A stretch of 15,676 nt of DNA from an uncultured Muribaculaceae bacterium. GTDB lineage: Bacteria; Bacteroidota; Bacteroidia; Bacteroidales; Muribaculaceae. The stretch covers positions 1-15,676 of the forward strand of contig CAKTFH010000036.1 in assembly GCA_934555895.1 (NCBI GenBank), given 5' to 3'. Each line of letters starts with the position of its first letter. The first letter of the stretch is position 1. The notes under the pieces were generated by a model. That model had not been told where the DNA came from. It searched no databases and saw only the letters and a list, made by a program, of their open reading frames with translations. A program made the position numbers and the translations under genes. Below, piece after piece: positions 1 to 7,616 of the stretch.

Positions 1-77
1 ATTACCTCATTTTTACCTTATCCTCAGAACTGCTTGCTAATAAAGTGGTTATAAGAATCTTCCAGAATTAGCGAAAA

Positions 78-122
78 TTTGCCGTCGGCAAAAGAAGGCG
101 CCGCGGTTTTTTGCCGCGGCGC
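78..122 (-). terminator. Tandem hairpin terminator after sufS
   Basis: Two hairpins lie just downstream of the sufS stop, read on the minus strand. The first is a perfect 9-bp GC-rich stem (98-106 with 114-122, 7-nt loop). The second is a 6-bp stem (78-83 with 87-92, 3-nt loop) followed by TTTT. Together they look like a tandem intrinsic terminator of the cvpA-sufBCDS operon. The first hairpin also has a T-rich stretch on its plus-strand side, so it could work both ways. Positions 1-77 show no gene. Confidence 0.7.
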
Positions 123-150
123 ACTATTTTTACTATACAATTCAACAAAA

Positions 151-1368
151 TCAGGCAAGCATCGGGGCTATGCGGTGAAGTGCGGCGATAAAGGCCTCCG
201 CCTCGGCATGGGTGTTGTAGAGACCGAACGAAGCCCTCACCGTACCCTCTATGCCGAGGGCTTCCATGAGCGGCTGGGCGCAGTGGTGACCTGTGCGCAC
301 TGCCACTCCAAGCTTGTCGAGCAGCATGCCTGTGTCATAGTGATGGGCGTGTCCCATAAGGAACGATATCACGGCGCATTTACCTGGCGCGGTGCCGAAA
401 ATGCGCATGCCGGGTATCTTCATCATCTCAGCAGTTGTCCACTCCAGCAACTCGTGTTCATGTGCCGCAATTGCGTCAATGCCCACTTTCTTCACATAGT
501 CGAGACCGGCCGAAAATGCGGCGATATCGATGAAATCGGGCGTTCCGGCCTCGAATTTCAGAGGCAGCTCGGCGAATGTGGTTTTCTTAAAGCTTACGTG
601 AGATATCATCTCGCCGCCGCCCTGATAGGGAGGCATCTTATCGAGCCAGTATTCCTTACCGTAAAGCACACCCACACCTGCGGGACCGTACATCTTGTGC
701 GACGAGAATGTGTAGAAGTCGGCGTCGAGCGCCCTAACATCAATCTGCATGTGGGGCGAGGCCTGGGCGCCGTCGACAAGCACCGGCACACCCATCGAGT
801 GGGCTATGCGGGTGATTTCGGCTATGGGATTGACAGTGCCGAGCACATTCGACACATGGCACACGGCCACCAGGCGGGTGCGCTCGGTGAAAAGGTCACG
901 GAACTGCTCCATGTCGAGCGACCCGTCGGGCTTGATGCCCACCACCTTGAGGGTGATGCGCTTGTGCATGCCGAGCAGCTGCCAGGGCACTATGTTGGCA
1001 TGATGCTCCATCACGGTGAGGATGATTTCGTCGCCGTTTTCCATGAAGCTGCCGTAGCTCGAGGCCACGAGGTTGATGCCCTCGGTGGTGCCGCGTGTGA
1101 AAATCACCTCGGCGGTGCTCGCCGCGTTGATATATTCCCTTACCTTCTCGCGGGTAGCCTCCAGACGCTCAGTAGCCTCCTGCGCTATGGAGAACACTCC
1201 GCGGTGCACGTTGGCCTTGTGGTTGAAATACATCTCGTCGATAGCCTCCACCACCTGACGGGGGGTCTGCGAGGTGGCGGTGTTGTCGAGATACACCAGT
1301 TTGCGGCCGTAAACCTCGCGGTCCAATATGGGGAAATCGCGCCTCAGCGCTTCTACATCGTAAGTCAT
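151..1368 (-). CDS. sufS: Cysteine desulfurase SufS
   Basis: A 405-residue group II cysteine desulfurase. This PLP enzyme takes sulfur from L-cysteine as an enzyme persulfide and feeds it to the SufBCD scaffold. The PLP lysine is Lys225 in the FSSHK motif. The persulfide cysteine is Cys363 in RTGHHCAQP. Both lie one residue from the E. coli SufS positions (Lys226 and Cys364), and the length is normal. The PLP-binding region includes TRGTTEGIN (91-99), MEHHAN (120-125) and DGAQASPH (199-206). It is the last gene of the operon, 17 bp after sufD, and is followed by tandem hairpins. No SufE or SufU sulfur-transfer partner is encoded in the window, so one is presumably elsewhere. The identification is very secure. 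Confidence 0.97.
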   Translation of the reverse strand: MTYDVEALRRDFPILDREVYGRKLVYLDNTATSQTPRQVVEAIDEMYFNHKANVHRGVFSIAQEATERLEATREKVREYINAASTAEVIFTRGTTEGINLVASSYGSFMENGDEIILTVMEHHANIVPWQLLGMHKRITLKVVGIKPDGSLDMEQFRDLFTERTRLVAVCHVSNVLGTVNPIAEITRIAHSMGVPVLVDGAQASPHMQIDVRALDADFYTFSSHKMYGPAGVGVLYGKEYWLDKMPPYQGGGEMISHVSFKKTTFAELPLKFEAGTPDFIDIAAFSAGLDYVKKVGIDAIAAHEHELLEWTTAEMMKIPGMRIFGTAPGKCAVISFLMGHAHHYDTGMLLDKLGVAVRTGHHCAQPLMEALGIEGTVRASFGLYNTHAEAEAFIAALHRIAPMLA

Positions 1369-1385
1369 AGTCTCTTTATTATCGT

Positions 1386-2750
1386 TCAGCAGGAAGAAGA
1401 GGGCGCGGCGCAGTCGCGGCAGCCGGCATGAGCTCCCGAAAAGCGCAGTTCAACCATATGGCGCAGGCGGTCGCGCAGGGGCTCAAGCTCGATGGAATCA
1501 ATCACATCCACCATGAAAGCCTGCATGAGCATGCGGCGCGCCTCGGCGGCGGGAATGCCGCGAGTGCGCATGTAGAACAGGGCACTCTCGTCGAGCTGGC
1601 CGGTGGAAGCGCCGTGCGAACACTTCACATCGTCGTTGTAGATGAGCAACTGCGGCTTGGTGTGCATGCGTGCCGAGGGCGACGCGAGGATATTGCGGTT
1701 GCTCTGATAAGCCTCCACAAAACGCGAGCCATGAGCCACCTCGATGCTCCCCTCGAAGGCTCCTGTGGCCTCGTCGTCGAGCACATATTTGAAAAGCTGG
1801 TTACTGTGGCCGTAGTGGCCGTAGTGGCGCAGCTCCGAAGCATTGTCGATATGTTGCGTGCCGGAGCCGATGGCCATGGCGGCAAGGCGGGTGCGGCTGT
1901 GTTCACCGGCGGCTACTATGCGGTAGTCGTTGCGTGTGGTGCCGTTGGTGAGAGTAGCACCGCACACCTGCAGGGATGCCCCCGCGGCCTGGGTGGCGAA
2001 AATCTGCGAGCGTCGCGAGGTGTCGCTGTTCGATTCCTCTATGTCGTACCACTCCACCGAGGCGTCTCTTTCAGCATAGATCTCCACCACTTCCGAGCTG
2101 AGGCATTTTTCAGAACCCGGCTGAGTGTGGTCGCACTTGAGCACCGCCACATGGCTCCCCTCCTCGGCCACCACCAGAAAACGGCGGCACGCCATGAGAG
2201 GTGTGGGGGCGTTGAGTATGTCCACTATCTGCACGGCCTTGTCAAGGCGGCATCCGCGTGCCACATGAATAAACACTCCGTCCTGCACAAGCAGTGTGTT
2301 GAGCGCTGCGGAGGCATCGGTGAGGTCGGCGGCATGGCCGTAATATTTCTCCACAATCTCCGGAAAACGGCGTGCGGCATCGGCAAGCGAACACACAGTA
2401 AGTCCCTCGGGCACATTGGCTAGAAGCGTCGAGGTGGTGTGGAAGCTGTCGTTGACCACCACGGCCATCAAGGTGCTCAGATTGGGCACCCCGCAGCGAA
2501 ACGAGGCCTGTACATCGGCAGGGAGGGCCACACGGTTCACGTTCACGCCGTAGTCGGGTGCAAACATATCATTCACCGAGGTCTTCTCGTAGCCCTCGTC
2601 GTGGGTGTCGGGAAGCCGTCCGGCTTTTTCAAGAGCCTCCAGAGCCGCCGGACGCATAGCGTTGAGCGCCGGCGCCGAATGGGCGTCGATGTCCGCGGCC
2701 TGCTCGCGGTAGAGATTGAGATATTGTGTGAGAGAGTTGGTCTTATTCAT
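1386..2750 (-). CDS. sufD: Fe-S cluster assembly protein SufD
   Basis: SufD is the subunit that pairs with SufB in the SufBC2D scaffold, where Fe-S clusters are built. The C-terminal beta-helix core carries DDVKCSHGAS (373-382), with Cys377 and His379. These match the conserved cysteine and histidine used for cluster building at the SufB-SufD interface. The motif FYMRTRGIP (392-400) follows. I chose the ATG at 2750 (454 residues), which overlaps the end of sufC by 8 bp. An AGGAGG lies 9 nt upstream, although this falls inside sufC codons. An upstream in-frame ATG at 2792 would add 14 residues and a 50-bp overlap. The C-terminus carries Cys444, Cys447 and Cys454, a small cysteine-rich tail absent from E. 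coli SufD. Confidence 0.94.
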   Translation of the reverse strand: MNKTNSLTQYLNLYREQAADIDAHSAPALNAMRPAALEALEKAGRLPDTHDEGYEKTSVNDMFAPDYGVNVNRVALPADVQASFRCGVPNLSTLMAVVVNDSFHTTSTLLANVPEGLTVCSLADAARRFPEIVEKYYGHAADLTDASAALNTLLVQDGVFIHVARGCRLDKAVQIVDILNAPTPLMACRRFLVVAEEGSHVAVLKCDHTQPGSEKCLSSEVVEIYAERDASVEWYDIEESNSDTSRRSQIFATQAAGASLQVCGATLTNGTTRNDYRIVAAGEHSRTRLAAMAIGSGTQHIDNASELRHYGHYGHSNQLFKYVLDDEATGAFEGSIEVAHGSRFVEAYQSNRNILASPSARMHTKPQLLIYNDDVKCSHGASTGQLDESALFYMRTRGIPAAEARRMLMQAFMVDVIDSIELEPLRDRLRHMVELRFSGAHAGCRDCAAPSSSC

Positions 2751-3513
2751 CGCGGTTTTCCTCCTTAATCCAGTCGTAGCCACGCTCTTCAAGCTCCAAG
2801 GCGAGCTCCGGACCTCCCGTGCGCACTATGCGTCCCTTATAGAGCACATGCACGAAGTCGGGCTTTATGTAGTCGAGCAGACGCTGGTAGTGGGTTATCA
2901 CAATGGTGGCGTTGCGCGAGGTCTTGAGCTGGTTCACGCCCGATGCCACCACACGCAGTGCATCGATATCGAGGCCCGAGTCGGTCTCGTCGAGGATACT
3001 GAGCCTCGGCTCGAGCACCGCCATCTGAAATATCTCGTTGCGCTTTTTCTCGCCGCCCGAGAAGCCCTCGTTCACCGAGCGCGAGGCGAGCTTGTTGTCA
3101 AGCTCCACTATGGCGCGCTTCTGGCGCATCAGCTTCAGGAAGTCGGCGGCGCCCATAGGAGGTTCGTTGAAATATTTGCGCTTGGCGTTTACGGCGGCGC
3201 GCATGAAATTCACCATCGACACGCCGGGAATCTCCACAGGATACTGAAACGAGAGAAACAGTCCCTCGTGACTGCGGTCCTCGGGCGACAGCGCCAGCAG
3301 GTCTATGCCGTGAAAGATAGCCGAACCGCCCGTAACGGTGAAAGCCGGATTGCCGGCCAGCACGCTCGACAGTGTCGACTTGCCCGAACCGTTGGGGCCC
3401 ATGATGGCATGCACCTCACCGGGGCGTATTTCCAGATTTATGCCGCGGAGTATCTCCTTGTTCTCCACTTTAGCGTGAAGGTCGGTCACCTTCAGCAATA
3501 TATCGTCGTTCAT
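2743..3513 (-). CDS. sufC: SUF ATPase SufC
   Basis: A 256-residue ABC-type ATPase of the SufBC2D complex. It is soluble, not a transporter, and its ATP-driven dimerisation reshapes SufB-SufD during cluster assembly. Walker A is GPNGSGKST (39-47). The Q-loop is FQYP (89-92). The ABC signature is FSGGEKKRNE (151-160), with Phe where many SufC have Leu. Walker B is LSILDE (171-176), followed by the typical TDSGLDIDALR. The switch histidine is His208. It starts 36 bp after sufB, and its stop overlaps the sufD start by 8 bp, pointing to translational coupling. The length is that of the family. Confidence 0.97.
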   Translation of the reverse strand: MNDDILLKVTDLHAKVENKEILRGINLEIRPGEVHAIMGPNGSGKSTLSSVLAGNPAFTVTGGSAIFHGIDLLALSPEDRSHEGLFLSFQYPVEIPGVSMVNFMRAAVNAKRKYFNEPPMGAADFLKLMRQKRAIVELDNKLASRSVNEGFSGGEKKRNEIFQMAVLEPRLSILDETDSGLDIDALRVVASGVNQLKTSRNATIVITHYQRLLDYIKPDFVHVLYKGRIVRTGGPELALELEERGYDWIKEENRDE

Positions 3514-3549
3514 TTCAATGATTTTTTCGATTTCCTTAAATGTATACCG

Positions 3550-5040
3550 TCAGCCCACAGATCCTTCGAGATTGAGCTGCAGCAATTTCTGTGCTTCCAC
3601 AGCAAACTCCATCGGCAGCTTGTTCATCACCTCCTTAGCATAGCCGTTCACTATCAGCCCCACGGCCTCCTCGGTGGGGATGCCTCTCTGATTGCAGTAA
3701 AACAGCTGGTCCTCTGATATCTTCGAGGTAGTCGCCTCATGCTCCACGATGGCCGTGGGATTCATCACATCGATATAAGGGAATGTGTGGGCGCCACAAT
3801 TGGAGCCGAGCAGCAAAGAGTCGCACTGAGTGTAGTTGCGTGCGCCGTCGGCAGCGGGTGTCACCTTTACCAGACCGCGGTAGGAGTTCTCGCTGTAGCC
3901 TGCCGAAATACCTTTGCTCACAATGGTGGAGCGGGTGTTGCGCCCGAGGTGAATCATTTTGGTACCGGTGTCGGCCTGCTGATGATGCCGAGTGAGGGCC
4001 ACCGAGTAAAATTCACCCACAGCTCCTTCGCCCATGAGCACACACGAGGGATATTTCCATGTGATGGCCGAACCGGTCTCTACCTGGGTCCAGCTCAGTT
4101 TGGAATAGTCGCCGCGGCAAAGTCCTCGTTTTGTCACGAGGTTGTAGACGCCGCCGCGCCCCTCCTCGTCGCCGGCATACCAGTTTTGCACGGTGGAGTA
4201 TTTCACTTCTGCGCGGTCCTCCACCACAATCTCCACAATGGCGGCGTGGAGCTGGTTCTCATCGCGCATAGGCGCCGTGCATCCCTCGAGATAGCTCACA
4301 TAAGAGTCGTCGTCGGCCACTATGAGAGTGCGCTCGAACTGCCCCGTTCCGGCCGCGTTGATGCGGAAATACGTGCTCAGCTCCATCGGGCAACGCACTC
4401 CCTTGGGGATATACACGAACGACCCGTCGGAGAACACCGCCGAGTTAAGGGCGGCGTAGAAATTGTCTTTATATGACACCACCGATCCTAAGTAGCGGCG
4501 CACCAGGTCGGGATAGTCTTTCACTGCTTCCGAGATGGAGCAGAAAATTATGCCCTTGTCGGCAAGCATCTCGCGGTGGGTGGTCTTCACCGACACGGAG
4601 TCCATCACTGCATCGACAGCCATGCCCGAGAGCTGCTTCTGCTCCTGCAGGGGGATGCCCAGACGGTCGAATGTCCTGAGCAGCTCGGGGTCTACCTCGT
4701 CGAGGCTCTTCGGTCCCTCCTTCTTCACAGGCGCGGCGTAGTAACTGATGGCCTGGAAATCGATGTCGGGCATGCGCAGATGTCCCCATTTCGGAGGTGT
4801 GAGTGTAAGCCAGTATCGGAAAGCCTTAAGCCTGAATTCGAGCAACCATTCGGGCTCGCCTTTCTTGGCCGAGATGAGGCGCACCACATCTTCGTTTAGT
4901 CCCACCGGAATCTTCTCAGTGTCGATGTCGGTGACAAAGCCATATTTGTAGTCACCGGTCGTGGCCTCGCTGATGATGTCTACATCAGGCGAGGATTGAC
5001 CTCCGGCAGCTTGCATATCTTGAGTTTTCAGCTTATTCAT
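3550..5040 (-). CDS. sufB: Fe-S cluster assembly scaffold SufB
   Basis: SufB (496 residues) is the scaffold subunit that accepts sulfur from SufS and holds the nascent Fe-S cluster together with SufC and SufD. The C-terminal core contains RNYTQCDS (401-408) and IVEHEATTS (431-439). Cys406, His434 and Glu435 sit one position after the E. coli SufB residues Cys405, His433 and Glu434, so the catalytic set is intact. The C-terminal helix region [20 protein letters not shown] (451-470) is typical. It is the first suf gene, 35 bp after cvpA, with no obvious promoter in that gap, so it is read from the cvpA promoter. Confidence 0.97.
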   Translation of the reverse strand: MNKLKTQDMQAAGGQSSPDVDIISEATTGDYKYGFVTDIDTEKIPVGLNEDVVRLISAKKGEPEWLLEFRLKAFRYWLTLTPPKWGHLRMPDIDFQAISYYAAPVKKEGPKSLDEVDPELLRTFDRLGIPLQEQKQLSGMAVDAVMDSVSVKTTHREMLADKGIIFCSISEAVKDYPDLVRRYLGSVVSYKDNFYAALNSAVFSDGSFVYIPKGVRCPMELSTYFRINAAGTGQFERTLIVADDDSYVSYLEGCTAPMRDENQLHAAIVEIVVEDRAEVKYSTVQNWYAGDEEGRGGVYNLVTKRGLCRGDYSKLSWTQVETGSAITWKYPSCVLMGEGAVGEFYSVALTRHHQQADTGTKMIHLGRNTRSTIVSKGISAGYSENSYRGLVKVTPAADGARNYTQCDSLLLGSNCGAHTFPYIDVMNPTAIVEHEATTSKISEDQLFYCNQRGIPTEEAVGLIVNGYAKEVMNKLPMEFAVEAQKLLQLNLEGSVG

Positions 5041-5075
5041 AAGCGTTTACTTATCATCGGACAGTTAACTACTTT

Positions 5076-5657
5076 TCAACGTTTTGAAGCGGTGTTTGGT
5101 TTGTGCGCGGCATCGTCGCATTTATCCTCGCCTTCGCTGCTGAAGTCCGGACATGCATTCACCGCCCAGCCGAGCACATCGGGCCCGAGATTCATCACAG
5201 CCACGGCAGCGTTGCCGTTGAACAAACGGCCCATGTGCGACACCTGAGTATGAGGCTTAATGAGCAGCCACACGTTCAGCACCAGACTGAGGAAGAGCAA
5301 CCACTCGAACATGCACAACAGCAGTCCGGCGGCCCGGTCAAGAACACCCACATGCAACGCACGGGTTACTCCACGCAGAAAGTTTGCAACCACCTTTATC
5401 ACTAAATAGGCCGCGATGAACAGCAGAAGCCGAGCAAGCACCCCGTAGAGGTATCCCCCGGCATCAGCTACGCCTTCAGTACCGTCGGAAAGCCTCGCGG
5501 TAAGCCACACGGCGAAATCGTCGCCCCACAACCGGCATGCCACTATGCCGCCTATAATGGCGGCCAGACCGCCAAGCAGCACAACGACGCCCTTTTTCCA
5601 CCCCATAAAGGCACTTCCGAGTGCCACTATCACTATAATGATGTCGACAGTAGTCAT
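5076..5657 (-). CDS. cvpA: CvpA family membrane protein
   Basis: A 193-residue integral membrane protein with the CvpA-family layout. The N-terminus carries two hydrophobic helices (about 4-22 and 24-41) with the family-like GWKKG turn (19-23). Two more hydrophobic segments follow (about 74-94 and 105-132), then a hydrophilic C-terminal tail rich in Asp, Glu and Lys. CvpA is linked to colicin V production and envelope stress tolerance in E. coli, but its biochemical role is unknown. It is the first gene of the operon, 35 bp before sufB. Co-transcription with suf genes implies a link to Fe-S or stress physiology, but this is only context. Confidence 0.85.
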   Translation of the reverse strand: MTTVDIIIVIVALGSAFMGWKKGVVVLLGGLAAIIGGIVACRLWGDDFAVWLTARLSDGTEGVADAGGYLYGVLARLLLFIAAYLVIKVVANFLRGVTRALHVGVLDRAAGLLLCMFEWLLFLSLVLNVWLLIKPHTQVSHMGRLFNGNAAVAVMNLGPDVLGWAVNACPDFSSEGEDKCDDAAHKPNTASKR

Positions 5658-5663
5658 TGTCTC

Positions 5664-5690
5664 GCGGTTTTATTACCGCGAAATTACTAA
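5664..5690 (-). repeat. 27-bp promoter-proximal element, copy 1
   Basis: This stretch matches 10829-10855 at 23 of 27 positions, in the same orientation relative to the downstream gene. It covers the putative -7 box and an inverted repeat, TCGCGGT (5662-5668) and ACCGCGA (5675-5681), with a 6-nt loop just before the cvpA start codon. It could be an operator or a 5'-end hairpin of the transcript. Confidence 0.6.
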
Positions 5691-5710
5691 TTTTTCCCTG
5701 CTCCCGCAAG
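5679..5710 (-). promoter_or_regulatory. Probable cvpA-suf promoter
   Basis: On the minus strand CTTG (5710-5707), a 20-nt spacer and TAATTTCG (5686-5679) resemble the Bacteroidota promoter TTTG-N19-21-TAnnTTTG, with one mismatch in each box. It lies about 22 bp before the cvpA start. No better match is visible upstream of the operon. Confidence 0.5.
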
Positions 5711-5812
5711 AAAACCGACACTCCGTCACTATCACCCTCATACTCACAATATTTGGCAAACAGCATCACATAGCATTCGATACCATGAACCATTGCCGCG
5801 CCCACAGCACGG

Positions 5813-5847
5813 AAAAAGCCGGGGGATTTCACAATCTCCCGGCTTTT
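5813..5847 (-). terminator. Terminator of the ino1 transcript
   Basis: A 13-bp stem with one G-U pair (5814-5826 with 5835-5847) and an 8-nt loop is followed on the minus strand by a run of T. It lies about 100 bp after the ino1 stop and about 155 bp before cvpA, so it separates the lipid region from the suf operon. The sequence could also terminate in the plus direction. The rest of the 289-bp gap (5658-5946) contains the cvpA promoter and no gene. Confidence 0.85.
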
Positions 5848-5946
5848 GATGCTATGTACAACAATTCAAAATTTGCTGTTCTGGGGGGCGTCGCTTCATG
5901 AAGCATTGCGCTTTCGGAAGCGGCTTCGAACCTCTGCTGACCGAAA

Positions 5947-7281
5947 TCAGTCGATGGCCTCGTCGGCAGGATAACCACCCATCTCGCGGATAGCGTTCTT
6001 CAGCATCACATACTGCTGGAAGAGGTGGTTTACAGGCACTTCACCCTTGGTGTAGTCGTGCATCGGGCTCTTGAGGAAGAAGCTCAGGAAGCGCTGGATG
6101 CCGTAACGGCCGTTACGTGCGGCGAGGTCGCTCAGAAGCACGAGGTCGAGGCAGAGAGGAGCTGCAAGGATAGAGTCGCGGCAGAGGAAGTTGATCTTGA
6201 TCTGCATGGGATAGCCCATCCAGCCGAAGATATCGATGTTATCCCAGCCCTCTTTGTTGTCGTTGCGGGGGGGATAATAGTTGATACGTACTTTGTGATA
6301 GTAGCCGTTGTGGTCGTTGCCTTCGCCACCGCAGTTCACACCGTAGAGGTCGGGCTGATCTTCGGGCACGAGAATGCTCTCGAGGGTCGACAGCTTCGAC
6401 ACCTCCTTGGTACGGAAGTTAGCAGGCTCATCAAGCACGAGGCCGTCGCGGTTACCGAGGATGTTGGTCGAGAACCAACCGTTCAGACCGAGGCAACGTG
6501 TGCCGATGATAGGAGCGAAACCGCTCTTCACCAGAGTCTGGCCTGTCTTGAAGTCCTTGCCGGCGATAGGCATCTTGGTCTTCTCGGCGAGCTCCCACAT
6601 TGCGGGGATATCGACTGTGGTGTTGGGTGCACCCATGATGAAAGGAGCACCTTCGGCGAGTGCAGCGTAAGCGTAGCACATCGAGGGGGCCACATGCTCC
6701 TTGTCGTCGGCCTTCATTGCAGCCTCGAGATCGGAGAGCTTGTAGTGAACCTTCTCGTCCACGGGAACATAAACCTCGGTGGAAGCAGCCCAAAGCACTA
6801 CCACGCGGTCAACACCCTTCTCTTTCTTGAAGTTACGGATATCCTCGCGGAGGGCCTCAACCATCTCCCAACGGGTTTTACCCTTCATGATGTTGTCGCC
6901 GTCGAGACGCTTTGCATAATTGTGGTCGAAAGCGGCCTTCATGGGCACGATCTGCTCGAGCTCGTCCTTTACAGGCTCGATATCTTTCTCCTTGAGCACC
7001 TCGGCATGCATTGCCGACTGATAGGCGTTTGCAGGATAAACATCCCATGCGCCGAACACGATGTCGTTCAGGTCAGCGATGGGCACAATTTCATTATAAT
7101 GGAGATATTTCTTGTCAGCGCCTTCGCCCACACGGATTTTGTCGTACTGGGTCATGGAGCCAACTGGCTTAGCGAGTCCTTTGCGGGTCATCAGAACGCC
7201 GGTCATGAAGGTGGTGCTCACTGCACCGAGACCAACAACCAATACGCCGAGCTTGCCCTCGGCCTTCTTTACGTTACTCAT
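5947..7281 (-). CDS. ino1: myo-Inositol-3-phosphate synthase
   Basis: A 444-residue cytosolic NAD-dependent inositol-phosphate synthase, which turns glucose 6-phosphate into inositol 3-phosphate. The N-terminal dinucleotide-binding loop is VVGLGAVSTT (15-24). Family signatures are GKDFKTGQTLVKS (241-253) and NGWFSTNILGNRDG (267-280), corresponding to the conserved asparagine-glycine motif of the family. The stretch KINFLCRDSILAAPLCLDLV (362-381) completes the catalytic domain. The length fits bacterial members. The gene follows the inositol-lipid operon after a 335-bp gap that holds a likely promoter and a foldable leader. It probably supplies the head group for the phosphatidyltransferase and AUR1-like genes upstream. 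A homologue (BT_1526) does this in Bacteroides thetaiotaomicron. Confidence 0.95.
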   Translation of the reverse strand: MSNVKKAEGKLGVLVVGLGAVSTTFMTGVLMTRKGLAKPVGSMTQYDKIRVGEGADKKYLHYNEIVPIADLNDIVFGAWDVYPANAYQSAMHAEVLKEKDIEPVKDELEQIVPMKAAFDHNYAKRLDGDNIMKGKTRWEMVEALREDIRNFKKEKGVDRVVVLWAASTEVYVPVDEKVHYKLSDLEAAMKADDKEHVAPSMCYAYAALAEGAPFIMGAPNTTVDIPAMWELAEKTKMPIAGKDFKTGQTLVKSGFAPIIGTRCLGLNGWFSTNILGNRDGLVLDEPANFRTKEVSKLSTLESILVPEDQPDLYGVNCGGEGNDHNGYYHKVRINYYPPRNDNKEGWDNIDIFGWMGYPMQIKINFLCRDSILAAPLCLDLVLLSDLAARNGRYGIQRFLSFFLKSPMHDYTKGEVPVNHLFQQYVMLKNAIREMGGYPADEAID

Positions 7282-7346
7282 TGTCTGTTGCTATCTATTT
7301 AATTTGTTTGTGTTTCTTATGGTCTGTATTTCCAAGCCGTCTTCAT

Positions 7347-7417
7347 CTGAAACTCAGCCCATTGACGAAGCGTCACCGCTTTGATCGGCACACCGGCGTC
7401 GGCCGCATGCCTATGGG
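7347..7417 (-). promoter_or_regulatory. Structured 5' leader of ino1 (candidate cis-RNA)
   Basis: The putative ino1 leader can fold as a three-way junction on the minus strand. A closing helix CCCAT/ATGGG (7413-7417 with 7358-7362) encloses two hairpins. One has 10 bp with a bulged G (7402-7411 with 7387-7397, including two G-U pairs). The other is a perfect 5-bp hairpin (7371-7375 with 7363-7367). A small hairpin CTGA/TCAG (7354-7357 with 7347-7350) follows. The remaining leader down to the start codon is A-rich and unstructured, as usual for initiation sites in this phylum. I do not recognise a known riboswitch class. Pairing was found by eye. Confidence 0.4.
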
Positions 7418-7434
7418 TTGCTTGAAAAACCGTG

Positions 7435-7464
7435 TAAAAGTACATATAACTTTTAAAATGCAAA
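7435..7464 (-). promoter_or_regulatory. Probable ino1 promoter
   Basis: On the minus strand TTTG (7464-7461), an 18-nt spacer and TACTTTTA (7442-7435) resemble the Bacteroidota promoter. The last base of the -7 box is off, and the spacer is about one base short. It would give a leader of about 145 nt ahead of ino1. Confidence 0.5.
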
Positions 7465-7510
7465 ATTTTTTTAGTCGTAATTTTTGTATTATTTCGCAAA
7501 TAAAAGTTAT
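7446..7510. repeat. Spaced 10-bp inverted repeat at the ino1 promoter
   Basis: ATAACTTTTA (7446-7455) and its exact reverse complement (7501-7510) lie 55 bp apart centre to centre. One arm sits between the two promoter boxes of ino1 and the other about 40 bp upstream of the -33 box. The stretch is AT-rich, so chance is possible, but a perfect 10-mer at this spot is compatible with a two-site operator. The remainder of the gap (7511-7616) is AT-rich and shows no gene or convincing terminator. Confidence 0.4.
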
Positions 7511-7616
7511 TTTCAGACCATTTTTATTAATTAATACTAAAAACAGAAACTTCTAAGCCTACAACAGTAAACGTATGTTAATAATGCTCCGGCGCTTTTC
7601 AGGGCTTAAATAAGGT

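Noticed and set aside
79..1431. A 450-codon open frame on the plus strand opposite sufS
   Set aside because: It is antisense to a certain sufS gene and resembles no family. Codon bias of the real gene leaves the opposite frame open.
1428..2423. A long plus-strand open frame opposite sufD
   Set aside because: Antisense to sufD with a composition of a reading shadow; no motif, promoter or signal supports it.
2751..2792. A longer N-terminus for SufD starting at 2792
   Set aside because: It overlaps sufC by 50 bp and the added residues do not fit the family. The ATG at 2750 has an 8-bp overlap and a good upstream purine run.
2716..3717. A 333-codon plus-strand open frame opposite sufC and sufB
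   Set aside because: It spans two real genes and their gap and encodes nothing recognisable.
5893..5904. A perfect 12-bp palindrome, GCTTCATGAAGC, after ino1
   Set aside because: It has no T-run, no neighbouring promoter and no second copy, so it has no assignable function beside the real terminator.
6025..7302. A 425-codon plus-strand open frame opposite ino1
   Set aside because: Antisense to a certain inositol-phosphate synthase; no sign of coding.
7317..7499. A 60-codon minus-strand frame upstream of ino1
   Set aside because: Its start lies upstream of the likely promoter, and its end falls in the structured leader. Only the last nine codons, from an internal ATG, could be read from the leader.
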